From assembly GCA_964480365.1 (NCBI GenBank), contig CAYZPM010000014.1:1-64000 (forward strand): DNA of 64,000 nt. Direction: 5' to 3'. Below, piece by piece: positions 8,096-17,436 of this stretch; position 1 is the stretch's first letter, and every line of letters begins with the position of its first letter. Position numbers and translations under genes: made by a program. This DNA is from CAIQPV01 sp964480365. GTDB taxonomy: Bacteria > Pseudomonadota > Gammaproteobacteria > Burkholderiales > Gallionellaceae. The notes beneath the pieces are model-generated. The model was not told the origin of the DNA and did no database searches. It was given only the letters and a program-made list of their open reading frames with translations.

Positions 8096-9949
8096 CTATT
8101 CGTTCCCGGCAGGCAGCGGCAAAATCACCGCCACGCTAAATCCACCGCCCGGCGGGGTGTCAAATTTTATCTTGCCACCCAACTGCACGACACGCTCGCG
8201 CATGCCGCGTATGCCGTAGGAAGTCGGGGAAATGACTTGACCTTCCGGCAGTCCACGCCCGTTGTCGCTGATCGTCATGACAACTTCTTCCTCATCCTGA
8301 TAGAGATCAACTTCTACTCTGGAGGCGCAGGAATGCCGCGCGACATTGGTAAGGGTTTCCTGAAAAATACGAAACAGGTTGATTAATTGCAACTTGTCCA
8401 GCCTATCTTCAAGGGCTTCGTCCTCGACGCAAATAACCCGGCATTCGATACCGGTGCGCTTATTGAACTGGGCGGACTGCCATTTTAGCGCCTCCAGCAG
8501 GCCGAGATCGTCGAGTATGGTCGGACGCAGATCAGTGATAATGCGGCGTGTGGCCAGCACTGCATTGTCGAGCAGGCAAATCATGGATTTGGCGCACTCT
8601 TGCAGAGGCTCCATCTTTTTTTCCACTGGTAATTTTCTGGCCAGCCAGTATGCGTCCATCTTGAGCGCAGCCAGCGTTCCTCCCAGTTCGTCGTGAATTT
8701 CCCGTGCAATGCTGGCTTTTTCTTCCTCGCGTACGGTCTGCAGATGCGAAGAAAATTCGCGCAATTGTCTTTCCGCACGACTGCGCTCAGTCATATCTTG
8801 AACAATGGCAAGAAACACAGGGGAATCCACCTCCATAAGTTGGAGTCGCACTTCCACCGGATAAGTCGTGCCGTCCTTACGGCGATGAAAGGTCTCGAAA
8901 ACCAGCGATTGTTGTTCGCCTCTGCGCAGCGGCGCAATCAACTCTTCGTAGCTCTCCCGTGTGTACGATGGCTTCAAGTCCAGGGGAGTGAGTTGTTCCA
9001 GTTCGTCGGCAGAATATCCCAGATTTTTCTCCGCGCCCTCGCTTGTTTCAAGGAAACGCAGGGAGTTGGCGTCGAACAGGTAAATTTCGTTGAATGAACT
9101 TTGCAGCAAATGACCGAATTGTTGAGCCAGCGCTTCCGCGCGCTTGTGCTCGGAAACGCTTTCCAGCAACATTTCCCTTTCGGCCTTTTTGCGCCGGGTG
9201 ATGTCGTGACTGGTGGCAAAAAGAAAACGCTGCCCTTCGATCTCCATGCCGGAGGTACTGATTTCGACATCCATAAGCGACCCGTCCTTGCGGCGGTGCA
9301 CCGACTCGAACCGGGTATTTTTGTCCATGAGCCACTTGAAGCGTTCCCGCAATTCTTCAGCCGACCATTGCGCATCCCAATCAGCCACGTTAAGGCAGAC
9401 TATTTCTTCCGGGGTATAACCCAGCATATGGCAGAAGGCGTCATTAGCCTCAACGATATTGCCCTGCATATCCATCACATGGATTCCATCCATGGCGTTT
9501 TGCATCAATGTCTGATTGCGGAGCAGTAGCGTCTCGGCTTCCTTCCGCAGCAGCCGGGCCTGTTCGCGTTGCGCATGGGCAGCCATGACATGTCCGACCA
9601 CACCGGGCAACAGTCTCAGGTATAGCCCATTGATATCTTTTACAATGTAATCATCAACGCCATTTTTCATCGCCTCAACGGCCACCTCCGCACTCCCTTC
9701 CCCGGTCAGCATAATGATGGGAATGGGAATTTCCGAATATTCGGATAGGCTCTTCATGAAGCTGAGTCCGTCCATATCCGGCAAATTGTAATCAAGCAGT
9801 ATCAGGTCCGGCCTGGCTTCGGATATGCGGTCAAACCCGGCGTCCGCTGACGAAGCCAAAATCAGCGCATACTCAAAATCCTTGAAGGCGCGCTGGTAGA
9901 GACGCTGGTCGTCTTCGCTGTCGTCGATAACCAGGATGGTTGTGGTCAT
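8096..9949 (-). CDS. Hybrid sensor: REC-PAS-PAS-NarX-type histidine kinase
   Basis: A 617-residue cytoplasmic protein with no membrane segment. The N-terminal receiver domain (about 4-120) has the acidic pair DD at 9-10 and phospho-acceptor D53 in LILLDYNLP. Two PAS/PAC domains follow (about 150-270 and 285-400, each ending with an RRKDG..-type PAC motif). A HisKA_3 dimerisation domain carries REIHDELGG, and the HATPase domain carries NVARHS, DNGRGLP and GIRGMRERV. This is the NarX/DegS kinase class, which usually pairs with LuxR-type regulators; none is adjacent. Its ATG overlaps the upstream response-regulator stop as ATGA, showing translational coupling. Phosphate may flow from the membrane kinase through the small regulator to this receiver; that is inference. 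Confidence 0.9.
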   Translation of the reverse strand: MTTTILVIDDSEDDQRLYQRAFKDFEYALILASSADAGFDRISEARPDLILLDYNLPDMDGLSFMKSLSEYSEIPIPIIMLTGEGSAEVAVEAMKNGVDDYIVKDINGLYLRLLPGVVGHVMAAHAQREQARLLRKEAETLLLRNQTLMQNAMDGIHVMDMQGNIVEANDAFCHMLGYTPEEIVCLNVADWDAQWSAEELRERFKWLMDKNTRFESVHRRKDGSLMDVEISTSGMEIEGQRFLFATSHDITRRKKAEREMLLESVSEHKRAEALAQQFGHLLQSSFNEIYLFDANSLRFLETSEGAEKNLGYSADELEQLTPLDLKPSYTRESYEELIAPLRRGEQQSLVFETFHRRKDGTTYPVEVRLQLMEVDSPVFLAIVQDMTERSRAERQLREFSSHLQTVREEEKASIAREIHDELGGTLAALKMDAYWLARKLPVEKKMEPLQECAKSMICLLDNAVLATRRIITDLRPTILDDLGLLEALKWQSAQFNKRTGIECRVICVEDEALEDRLDKLQLINLFRIFQETLTNVARHSCASRVEVDLYQDEEEVVMTISDNGRGLPEGQVISPTSYGIRGMRERVVQLGGKIKFDTPPGGGFSVAVILPLPAGNE

Positions 9950-10398
9950 TGGCTGCTCTTGGGCAGGACGGAAACATTGAGCCAGTATTCGGAGAGCCGC
10001 GCAATCGACTGGATGAATCCCACCAAATCCACGGGCTTATGCACGTAGGAATTCGCCCCGGCGGCATAGCATTGATCAATGTCCTTTTCGGCATTGGATG
10101 TCGTCAGGACGATGGCGGGGATTAACATTAAGGATGGGTCATTTTTGATTTGGCGCAGCACTTCTCGCCCGTCTGTTCCGGGCAGATTCAGGTCGAGCAG
10201 AATGATGCTGGGTCGGGGAGCCTTCTCGGGGTCGGAGAACTCGCCGCGTTGAAAAAGATAATCGAGCGCCTGATCGCCATTGGTGCAACGCTGGATCGGA
10301 TTGGACAAATTAGTCTTCTTGAAGGCGCGCATGGTGGCAAAGAAATCGTCGTCGCTGTCTTCAACGATCAGAATAGAATGTGACTCGTTCATTACCAT
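9946..10398 (-). CDS. Single-domain response regulator, Rcp1-like
   Basis: A 150-residue stand-alone receiver with VEDSDDD near the N-terminus, phospho-acceptor Asp in IILLDLNLPGTDG, the LTTSNAEKD switch region and the HKPVD lysine. There is no output domain. This is the Rcp1/CheY-like class that partners phytochrome-type and PAS kinases. The ATG at 10398 is preferred over the one at 10392 because GGAG sits 8 bp upstream. It directly follows the kinase stop at 10399-10401 and overlaps the next gene by 4 bp, so the three genes form one transcript. It is clearly homologous to the regulator at 61595-62047. Confidence 0.92.
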   Translation of the reverse strand: MVMNESHSILIVEDSDDDFFATMRAFKKTNLSNPIQRCTNGDQALDYLFQRGEFSDPEKAPRPSIILLDLNLPGTDGREVLRQIKNDPSLMLIPAIVLTTSNAEKDIDQCYAAGANSYVHKPVDLVGFIQSIARLSEYWLNVSVLPKSSQ

Positions 10399-11559
10399 TT
10401 ATGCTTCTCCGTTCAAAGTGAAATAAAACACTGTCCATTCGCCCGGCTCGGATACCAGCCAAATACGTCCATTATGCCGTTCGATAATCTTTTTGACGAT
10501 GGTAAGACCGGCTCCGGAGCCGCCGCCGTATTTGTTCTGCTCATGCAGCCGCTTGAATATCCGAAATACGTTCTCGTGATGTAGCGGCTGGATGCCGATG
10601 CCATTATCGCGTACATAAAAAATCGGCTGCTCACCGCTCCGGTCGCAGCCGACTTCTACCCATTTCGTCGGCTTGTCATTGTATTTTACCGCATTGGAAA
10701 TAAGGTTCTGGAAAACTTCGCCAATGCGCGTGATATCGCCCGATATTGTGCCCAGGCGGCCATTGCGGCGCAACTCGGCGCCACTGCCTCCGAGCGCAAC
10801 GGGTGTCCAGCAACTAATCATATCTTTTGTCACAGCGTCAACGACGGCATCCACATCGACCGGAGTATGGGCAAGCTCCGTGCTGCCCGCACGGGAGTAG
10901 ACCAACAGGCGGTCAATCAGGGACGACAGGCGTTCGGCCAACCGCTGTATGTTATTGACATATTTCCGCGCACCCTCATCCATCTGCTCCGCGTAGTCTT
11001 CCTTGAGCATACTGGCGTAGTTATGTATGCCGCGCAACGGCTCCTTGAGATCGTGCGCGGCAATGTAGGAAAAGTCGTCCAACTCCTTGTTGATGGCGAT
11101 CATGCGCACCTCATTTATTTTGGCTACCCTTAACTCCTCGGAATACCTGGCACGGTAACGATGCATGGCCTCAATGGAAGAACACACGATAACCCCGTCC
11201 ATTAGAAAAACCATGTTGGACCAAAAGCTCGTCTGTATGGCCTCGATTGAAAGCGAGTAATAAGGAATGGTAAATATAAACGTAGCCAGCGATAAACCAA
11301 TCATCGTGGCGAATATTCCCGGCCACAGCCCACCAACCACCGCCGCGAGCGTGACAGCCGGAAAGAAAGTTATGTATTGCAACCCGGCATTGACAGGTGC
11401 GATCATCATACGCATCAACAGGGCGATTCCCATCAGCACAATCGCAACCAGATAGTTGAAAACCCCACCGCGCTCTCGGTGAATAATACCGGGCAGGCGT
11501 TCGACTATCCACTCAATCAGGTTATGGGCGAATGTTTTTATAGATTTGCTTATGTTCAA
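10399..11559 (-). CDS. Membrane sensor histidine kinase with DUF4118-type N-terminus
   Basis: The N-terminal third holds three or four hydrophobic helices (YLVAIVLMGIALLMR; FFPAVTLAAVVGGLWPGIFA; MVFLMDGVIVC) resembling the DUF4118 sensor of KdpD. A HisKA domain with AAHDLKEPLRGI (phospho-acceptor His) and an HATPase domain with NLISNAVKY, DNGIGIQ and GAGLTIVKKI follow. The start is uncertain. A TTG at 11559 gives 386 residues and begins just before the first amphipathic stretch; the ATG at 11724 would add about 55 residues that look non-native and derive partly from repeat-like DNA. The C-terminal half resembles the kinase at 60432-61559. The ligand is unknown. Confidence 0.85.
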   Translation of the reverse strand: MNISKSIKTFAHNLIEWIVERLPGIIHRERGGVFNYLVAIVLMGIALLMRMMIAPVNAGLQYITFFPAVTLAAVVGGLWPGIFATMIGLSLATFIFTIPYYSLSIEAIQTSFWSNMVFLMDGVIVCSSIEAMHRYRARYSEELRVAKINEVRMIAINKELDDFSYIAAHDLKEPLRGIHNYASMLKEDYAEQMDEGARKYVNNIQRLAERLSSLIDRLLVYSRAGSTELAHTPVDVDAVVDAVTKDMISCWTPVALGGSGAELRRNGRLGTISGDITRIGEVFQNLISNAVKYNDKPTKWVEVGCDRSGEQPIFYVRDNGIGIQPLHHENVFRIFKRLHEQNKYGGGSGAGLTIVKKIIERHNGRIWLVSEPGEWTVFYFTLNGEA

Positions 11560-11818
11560 TTTAATCTCGTGGCGAAGAGATGCACCAAGCGTGGGATTAT
11601 CAGTTTGATAGCCGTTCCCTTTGATTGGAGCTAAGAGTCTACAGAGATTGTCTGACTGACGGTATAGGACAAACACCGATGGGACATAGGGCCAAGAGCC
11701 GGAGCGTTGCGCCGGATGCATCATGCTCTGAACTATGCGGCGGAAAGCGCTGCGCTGAGCGGAAGGGTGGCGGCAAAGCCGCCGGCTCCCTGGTCTATCT
11801 CTTGTCGGGGCTTACGCT

Positions 11819-12868
11819 TTAAGCCACCGTCACTTCCTTCGCCGCATATACATCTTGAATCGCATTGAGCAGCACCACACCGTCCTGCATCGGTTTCTGG
11901 AAGGCCTTGCGCCCGGAAATCAGCCCCATGCCACCAGCTCGCTTGTTGATGACTGCGGTGCGCACGGCTTGGTGCAGGTCGTCCTTGCCGGATTCGCCGC
12001 CGGAGTTAATCATGCCGGAGCGTCCCATATAGCAGTTCGCCACCTGATAACGCACCAGATCTATCGGGTGATCGGTGGTGAGTTCGCTGTATACCTTGGG
12101 GTGGGTCTTACCGAACTTGATGGCGTTGTAGCCGCCGTTGTTCTCGGCCATTTTCTGTTTGACGATGTCGGCGTTGATGGTGACGGCAAGGTGGTTGGCC
12201 TGTCCGGTTAAATCGGCGGCGACGTGGTAATCCTTGTCTGCCGTCTTGAACGCCGGGTTGCGCAAGTAGGCCCACAGAAAAGTCGCCATACCGAGCTCAT
12301 TGGCATGCGCGAAGGCTTCGGAGACTTCAATTATCTGGCGGCGCGACTGTTCCGAACCGAAGAATACCGTTGCACCTACAGCCACCGCCCCCATGTCGAA
12401 CGCCTGATCCACGCTGGCGAACAGCGTCTGGTCGAATTCGTTGGGATAGGAGAGCAGTTCGTTGTGGTTGATTTTGACGATGAACGGAATCTTGTGCGCA
12501 TAGCGCCGCGCAATCGAACTCAGCACGCCGAGCGTGGAGGCCACGCCGTTGCAGCCTCCTTCGATGGCGAGCTTGACGATATTCTCGGGGTCGAAATAAA
12601 TCGGATTGGGTGCGAACGAGGCGCCGGCGGAATGTTCCACGCCCTGATCCACCGGCAGAATGGAAAGATACCCTGTGCCACTTAAGCGCCCGTGATCGTA
12701 TAAAGTTTGCAGACTGCGCAACACACCGGGCCTGCGGTCTTTCATCACCACTACGCGATCCACGTAGTCCGGTCCCGGCAGGTGCAACGTTTCCTTGGGA
12801 ATTCCGACACAGCGATGCGCCAGCAAATGTTCCGCTTCGTCCGCCAACAGTTGCGAGATATTGGTCAT
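11819..12868 (-). CDS. fbaB: Class I fructose-bisphosphate aldolase (FbaB/DhnA type)
   Basis: A 349-residue protein of the archaeal/FbaB class I family, which cleaves fructose-1,6-bisphosphate through a Schiff-base lysine. Recognisable segments are LPVDQGVEHSAG, GGCNGVASTLG, FIVKINHNELL (lysine-containing beta strand), NAIKFGKTHP (a candidate Schiff-base lysine region) and GLISGRKAFQ near the phosphate-binding end. AGGAGAG lies just upstream of the ATG at 12868. It stands alone between the kinase operon and the HPP gene, so it has its own promoter, not identified. Confidence 0.93.
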   Translation of the reverse strand: MTNISQLLADEAEHLLAHRCVGIPKETLHLPGPDYVDRVVVMKDRRPGVLRSLQTLYDHGRLSGTGYLSILPVDQGVEHSAGASFAPNPIYFDPENIVKLAIEGGCNGVASTLGVLSSIARRYAHKIPFIVKINHNELLSYPNEFDQTLFASVDQAFDMGAVAVGATVFFGSEQSRRQIIEVSEAFAHANELGMATFLWAYLRNPAFKTADKDYHVAADLTGQANHLAVTINADIVKQKMAENNGGYNAIKFGKTHPKVYSELTTDHPIDLVRYQVANCYMGRSGMINSGGESGKDDLHQAVRTAVINKRAGGMGLISGRKAFQKPMQDGVVLLNAIQDVYAAKEVTVA

Positions 12869-12947
12869 GGCACTCTCCTAATGGTTGGGTAAAATCAAGG
12901 AAAAATACTACTCCTCATTCAAGTGCCGAGGATATACCCTACAAACA

Positions 12948-13634
12948 CTATTTTATGCATGCGTGTTCGGATGCTAGCCGGTAAATCTCCAGCAAGTCTT
13001 CCTCATCTACGTCTATGACCCCCTCCATTTTTCCAAGCGCCCATTCGATATCTTCTTCCGTCAGTTCGTCAGCAGGGGCGTAAGCGCGGCGCGGCGGCAT
13101 ATGGTGGCGCTGTACCGGATAGCGTCCGACATGGATCAGATTGTTGATGACGATAGCCAGCACCAGCGAAAATACCGCATTGGCCAACACGGCGCTGGAC
13201 ACCCACAGCCAGCTGTAATGCTGTATCTGCGCCACATTCAGCACCATGATCATCGCCGTAGCCCCGCCGGGAGGATGCAGCGAATGCGTCAGGTGCATGA
13301 CAAGGATCGCCAAGCCCACCGCACAAGCCGCTGCAATGACCGGATCGGGAATGGATATGCTGCACAACCAGCCCACCACACCGGACAGCAGATTGCCAAT
13401 CAGCAGCGGCCACGGTTGCGCCATCGGACTGTGCGGCGCGGCATATATCAACACGGCTACCGCAGCCATCGAGGCGAACAGCATCAGCGAATGCCCTTCT
13501 TCCGGCAGGAAGTGCAACGCTTCCCCCAACAGCAGTATGCCGAACATGGCCGCAACGGCACTGCGGAATTTTTCGGCGAGAGAAGTCGAATCGAATCCTG
13601 GCCTGAATGATGCGAACAAATCTTTAATGTTCAT
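12948..13634 (-). CDS. HPP family integral membrane protein
   Basis: A 228-residue protein with about four transmembrane helices and the signature HPPGGATA that names the family. The first helices follow a short amphipathic N-terminus; the last 60 residues are soluble and acidic (ELTEEDIEWALGKMEG..DVDEEDLLEIY). HPP proteins have been linked to nitrite transport in chloroplasts and are of unknown function in most bacteria. The start at 13634 (MNIKDLF) is chosen over the ATG at 13673 because the extra residues do not look like protein. No CBS domain is present, unlike many longer homologues. Confidence 0.88.
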   Translation of the reverse strand: MNIKDLFASFRPGFDSTSLAEKFRSAVAAMFGILLLGEALHFLPEEGHSLMLFASMAAVAVLIYAAPHSPMAQPWPLLIGNLLSGVVGWLCSISIPDPVIAAACAVGLAILVMHLTHSLHPPGGATAMIMVLNVAQIQHYSWLWVSSAVLANAVFSLVLAIVINNLIHVGRYPVQRHHMPPRRAYAPADELTEEDIEWALGKMEGVIDVDEEDLLEIYRLASEHACIK

Positions 13635-13733
13635 GCAACGCGCTCCGTAAAAAGTGCACGGAGAATATATCAAAAGATATGGAAGCGCACTACACTGATT
13701 TGGCTGATGCGCGAAAAAGCGTTACGGGCGCTT

Positions 13734-14243
13734 TTATGTCCGCTTGACCCGGACGGCGATCATCACCACCCACGCGCCGAGCAGCACGTACCAAAGCAGT
13801 GACCACTCAGGAATATTGAGAGTGAGGAATGTCCAGCCTTTGGCGGCGCATTCGCCGGAGCCGTGCATAAGTTCCTTCAACACTTCGGCCATGGGGAAAT
13901 TTTCCAGCATGTAGTCCAGACCGGGGCCGCAGGCTGGCACCTCATCCTTGGGCAAATGTTGTATCCAAATGTGGCGGCTGGCTACGCCGATGCCACTCAA
14001 TGCGCACAGGGTAATCAATGCAGCATAAATTTTTGTGCCGAGACGTTTGGGGTTGTGCAGCGTGGCGAGGATGAACAGCACCAGCATGGCAATAAAGATG
14101 AAGCGCTGAATCATGCACAGCGGGCAGGGTTCTTGATGCAACACATATTGCAGATAGAGCGCCGCGCCGAACAATCCGGAGATGACCAAGGCCCCAGCCA
14201 GATAAAGCCAGCGATTGGCAAGGGTGCGCCACAGATTTGTCAT
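13734..14243 (-). CDS. dsbB: Disulfide bond formation protein DsbB
   Basis: A 169-residue inner-membrane quinone reductase that reoxidises DsbA. Four hydrophobic helices are visible. The first periplasmic cysteine pair is in EPCPLC (CxxC, about residues 40-43) and the second pair is the isolated cysteines of VPACGPG and SGECAAKG. All four catalytic cysteines are present. No dsbA is in the window. An interspersed repeat begins 29 bp upstream of its start. Confidence 0.95.
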   Translation of the reverse strand: MTNLWRTLANRWLYLAGALVISGLFGAALYLQYVLHQEPCPLCMIQRFIFIAMLVLFILATLHNPKRLGTKIYAALITLCALSGIGVASRHIWIQHLPKDEVPACGPGLDYMLENFPMAEVLKELMHGSGECAAKGWTFLTLNIPEWSLLWYVLLGAWVVMIAVRVKRT

Positions 14244-14271
14244 TATTCAGTCAATCCCATTTCATTTCAGC

Positions 14272-14374
14272 AACCGTAGGGCGGGCTACGCCCACCATAA
14301 CAAAGTCAGGCAACCCGCTAGGGACTAAAGCCCCTGCGGAGTTGACACTGTCGGGCGAAGCCCGACCTACATTT
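14272..14374. repeat. Miniature interspersed repeat (GTAGGGCG family)
   Basis: About 100 bp bounded by CGTAGGGCGGGCTACGCCCACC-type and GTCGGGCGAAGCCCGAC-type short palindromes. Both ends recur, in opposite orientation and without the 50-bp interior, at 55871-55921. The interior (AACAAAGTCAGGCAA ... GTTGACAC) recurs in the repeat at 52971-53112. It lies between dsbB and iscX. Confidence 0.7.
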
Positions 14375-14376
14375 TG

Positions 14377-14571
14377 TTATTCCGTCTCATCTATCCACGC
14401 CATCTGAATAGCTTCAAGCACTTTTTCGCCGCCGTGCATGTGGTCGTCGTCGAAGTCTTCCAGTTCCAGCACCCAGTTGTGCAAGTCGACAAAGCGTACT
14501 GTTTTCGGGTCAATTTCGGGGTGTGCCTCCGCCAATTCGATAGCGATCAGGCGTACGTCAGTCCATTTCAT
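14377..14571 (-). CDS. iscX: Fe-S assembly protein IscX
   Basis: A 64-residue acidic protein at the end of the isc operon. It starts MKWTDV and holds the conserved IALELAEAHPEIDPKTVRF and DLHNWVLELEDFDDD segments that form the small winged-helix IscX fold. IscX binds IscS and iron and modulates cluster assembly. The length matches the family (66 residues in E. coli). The ATG at 14571 lies 4 bp downstream of the fdx stop, so translational coupling is likely. Confidence 0.95.
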   Translation of the reverse strand: MKWTDVRLIAIELAEAHPEIDPKTVRFVDLHNWVLELEDFDDDHMHGGEKVLEAIQMAWIDETE

Positions 14572-14575
14572 TCTA

Positions 14576-14908
14576 TTACTCCTTGACCATGTTGATGGTG
14601 TATTTTGGTATTTCGACGACAATATCCTTGTCGCTCACAGTTGCCTGGCAACTCAGGCGCGAGGTCGGTTCCACGCCCCATGCCTTATCCAACATATCCT
14701 CTTCCAGATCGTCGGCTGGATTCAACGAATTAAAGCCTTCGCGGATGACGACGTGACAGGTGGTACAGGCGCAGGATTTCTCACAAGCATGTTCGATTTC
14801 AATGCCGTTTTCCAGCAACACCTCTATCAGCACCATGCCGGGGTCAGCCTGTATCACCTTGCCTTGAGGGCACAATTCCACATGCGGCAACACGATTATC
14901 TGCGGCAT
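14576..14908 (-). CDS. fdx: ISC-type [2Fe-2S] ferredoxin
   Basis: A 110-residue adrenodoxin-type ferredoxin that donates electrons during Fe-S assembly. Cluster ligands are the three cysteines of HACEKSCACTTCH (C42, C48, C51) plus C87 in RLSCQAT; an extra cysteine (C50) sits between ligands, as is usual in ISC ferredoxins. It is separated from hscA by 1 bp, in standard isc order. Confidence 0.96.
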   Translation of the reverse strand: MPQIIVLPHVELCPQGKVIQADPGMVLIEVLLENGIEIEHACEKSCACTTCHVVIREGFNSLNPADDLEEDMLDKAWGVEPTSRLSCQATVSDKDIVVEIPKYTINMVKE

Positions 14909-14909
14909 T

Positions 14910-16781
14910 TCAAATCCCTTCCAGATCGGTTATTTTGCGCCCACCCAAGGCATTCGATACGCTCTTGTCCATGCGCGCCTGGGCAAAGGTCTGAGTGGCA
15001 TCATTCAAGCTGGAGATGGCGCGCTTGATGGCGAGATGGTCGGTAGTTTGCAGCACGGCGCGCAATCCGTCCATACTGGCGCGGATGCGGGCCTGCTCTG
15101 ACTGGCTCAGTAACATCGCACCATCTTGCGCCAAGGCATTTTCCACAGCCTCAATCAGTTGCTCGGCATCGACTTGTTGCTCGCGCAACGCGCGCGCCAG
15201 CATATCGTCCTGCGCGTGTTGATTGGAATCCTGCAACATGCGCGTGATCTCCGCGTCACTCAATCCGTAAGACGGCTTGACCGTAATGTGCGCTTCCACT
15301 CCGCCGCCCAGTTCATGCGCAGAAACGCTCAACAACCCGTCCGCATCGACTTGAAAGGTAATGCGGATACGTGCCGCACCTGCCACCATGGCCGGAATAC
15401 CACGCAGGTCAAACTTCGCCAGCGAACGGCAATCGCTTACCAGTTCGCGCTCGCCCTGCACCACATGGATGCTCATGGCGGTCTGCCCGTCCTTAAAGGT
15501 GGTGAATTCCTGCGCGCGCGCGGTGGGGATGGTGCTGTTGCGCGGAATGATTTTTTCGGTGAGACCGCCCATGGTTTCGATGCCTAGCGAGAGCGGAATC
15601 ACGTCGAGCAGCAGCCAATCATCGGCGCTGCGGTTGCCCGCCAGCACGTTGGCCTGTATCGCAGCGCCCAGTGCCACCACCTTGTCCGGATCGAGATTGG
15701 TCAGCGGCGTCTGCTTGAAAAATTCCGCCACGGCGTGTTGCACCTGCGGCATCCTGGTCGAGCCACCCACCATCACCACGCCCTTGATGTCATCCACTTT
15801 CAACCCGGCATCGCGCAAAGCGCGGCGCACAGATTGCAGCGTGTTTGCCACCAGATTCTGCGACATAACCTGAAAATCATGCTGGCTCAACGTGGAATTA
15901 ATCGTCTCTCCACCGCTGAGTATTGCGGTGATGTTCGTTTCGAAATGTTTTGTGAGTTCCTCTTTGCCACTGCGCGAGCGCGTCAGCAACAAACGCGTAT
16001 CTTGTGCATTCAAAGCCGAGAGATTATTTTTTTCCAGCAGCCAGCAGTAAATACGATGGTCGAAATCGTCGCCGCCCAGCGCCGAGTTGCCGTTTGTGGC
16101 AAGCACTTCGAACACGCCCTTGGAAAGTTTAAGAATGGAAATATCAAAAGTGCCTCCGCCCAGGTCATACACTGCATACACACCCTCGGCAGCGTTATCC
16201 AGTCCGTAAGCAATGGCGGCGGCGGTCGGTTCGTTGAGCAGGCGCAGCACGTTCAGTCCCGCCAGCTTCGCTGCGTCCTTGGTGGCCTGGCGCTGCGCAT
16301 CGTCGAAATAAGCAGGCACGGTGATCACCGCGCCGACCAGTTCGCCGCCAAGCGACTCCTCGGCGCGCGCGCGCAGCACCTTGAGAATTTCCGCCGACAC
16401 TTCGACCGGACTTTTCACCCCGGCCACGGTGCGTAGTTTCAGCATACCTGGCGCATCCACAAAACGGTAAGGCACTCCGATAGTGTCGCCGATGTCACTT
16501 AGCCCACGCCCCATGAAGCGCTTGGCCGAGATGATGGTATTGATGGGGTCGTCGCTCTGCATTGCCTGCGCGACATCGCCCACATGCACGCTGCCATCGC
16601 TTAAGTAACGCACCACCGACGGTAGCAAGGTACGTCCATCAGCGTCGTTCAGCACCACGCTGATGCCGTTGCGAACCGTCGCCACCAGCGAATTGGTGGT
16701 GCCGAGATCAATACCCACCGCTAGTCGGTGTTGGTGCGGAGCGGCGCTGAGGCCTGGTTCGGAGATTTGTAGTAGCGCCAT
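14910..16781 (-). CDS. hscA: Fe-S assembly chaperone HscA (Hsp70)
   Basis: A 623-residue specialised DnaK homologue that uses ATP to release clusters from IscU with the help of HscB. The nucleotide-binding domain starts with AVGIDLGTTNSLVA and has VYDLGGGTFDIS and VVMVGGSTRMPQ; the substrate-binding domain follows from about residue 390. The protein lacks the long acidic tail of DnaK, as expected for HscA. A 76-bp repeat lies directly upstream, filling the gap to hscB, so the chaperone pair is separated by an insertion. Confidence 0.96.
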   Translation of the reverse strand: MALLQISEPGLSAAPHQHRLAVGIDLGTTNSLVATVRNGISVVLNDADGRTLLPSVVRYLSDGSVHVGDVAQAMQSDDPINTIISAKRFMGRGLSDIGDTIGVPYRFVDAPGMLKLRTVAGVKSPVEVSAEILKVLRARAEESLGGELVGAVITVPAYFDDAQRQATKDAAKLAGLNVLRLLNEPTAAAIAYGLDNAAEGVYAVYDLGGGTFDISILKLSKGVFEVLATNGNSALGGDDFDHRIYCWLLEKNNLSALNAQDTRLLLTRSRSGKEELTKHFETNITAILSGGETINSTLSQHDFQVMSQNLVANTLQSVRRALRDAGLKVDDIKGVVMVGGSTRMPQVQHAVAEFFKQTPLTNLDPDKVVALGAAIQANVLAGNRSADDWLLLDVIPLSLGIETMGGLTEKIIPRNSTIPTARAQEFTTFKDGQTAMSIHVVQGERELVSDCRSLAKFDLRGIPAMVAGAARIRITFQVDADGLLSVSAHELGGGVEAHITVKPSYGLSDAEITRMLQDSNQHAQDDMLARALREQQVDAEQLIEAVENALAQDGAMLLSQSEQARIRASMDGLRAVLQTTDHLAIKRAISSLNDATQTFAQARMDKSVSNALGGRKITDLEGI

Positions 16782-16785
16782 TTAA

Positions 16786-16861
16786 GTTGTTAGACATAAG
16801 ACGTAAGTTTGTAGTTAAAACCAATCAAACTTACGTCTAATAACTTACGTCTTACGTCTGC
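16786..16861. repeat. 76-bp repeat, copy 1 (hscB-hscA gap)
   Basis: AT-rich repeat built from ACGTAAG/CTTACGT words that can fold on itself. Its reverse complement matches 18310-18385 at about 70 of 76 positions. It fills almost the whole gap between hscB and hscA. Confidence 0.9.
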
Positions 16862-16863
16862 AT

Positions 16864-17406
16864 TTAGTTATCTATCACATCAAAAGCGGAAATAATTTCT
16901 TCCGCGAGTTTTTCCAGAAATTTGAGTTTGCGCACGCCTTCTGCGGCGGCTGCATAACTGTGCTCATCGTCAATTTTAACCGCAAGGAACTCCTGCAACA
17001 GGCGCACTTCATGCTGCAAGCGCGCTTCCAGCTTATCCAGTTGGTCGATATCGCACGCCTGCTGTGCCTCCTCGATTGCTTCGCGCCACTCCATCTGCTC
17101 CATCAGAAAATCCATCGGCATCGCGGTATTGGTTTCCTCCTGCGTATCCACACCATGCAACGAAAGCAGATAACGTGCGCGCGCGATGGGCCGATGCAAC
17201 GTCTGGTAAGCCTCATTCACGCGAGTTGCCCATTGCATGGACATGCGGCGCTCGGCTTCGGAAAGATGGGAAAATTTGTCCGGATGAACCTGGGCTTGCA
17301 GCTCGTGGTATTGCTGGTCGAGCTGCGCGCTATCCAGCCGATAGTGTTCCGGCAGGCCGAACAGATGGAAGAAGTTTTGCTGGAAATCGAAACCGGTGAG
17401 TTGCAT
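16864..17406 (-). CDS. hscB: Fe-S assembly co-chaperone HscB
   Basis: A 180-residue J-domain protein that brings IscU to HscA. The J-domain spans about 8-80 and carries the HPD motif in QVHPDKF, which stimulates HscA ATPase; the C-terminal three-helix bundle that holds IscU follows. The ATG at 17406 (MQLTGFDFQQNFF) is preferred over 17478 because the extra 24 residues are translated from the palindromic repeat at 17437-17520. A weak GAGAA precedes it. It is placed between iscA and hscA, as in other isc operons. Confidence 0.95.
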   Translation of the reverse strand: MQLTGFDFQQNFFHLFGLPEHYRLDSAQLDQQYHELQAQVHPDKFSHLSEAERRMSMQWATRVNEAYQTLHRPIARARYLLSLHGVDTQEETNTAMPMDFLMEQMEWREAIEEAQQACDIDQLDKLEARLQHEVRLLQEFLAVKIDDEHSYAAAAEGVRKLKFLEKLAEEIISAFDVIDN

Positions 17407-17436
17407 CAATTCGTTCTCATCAAAATGCTGGAAATT

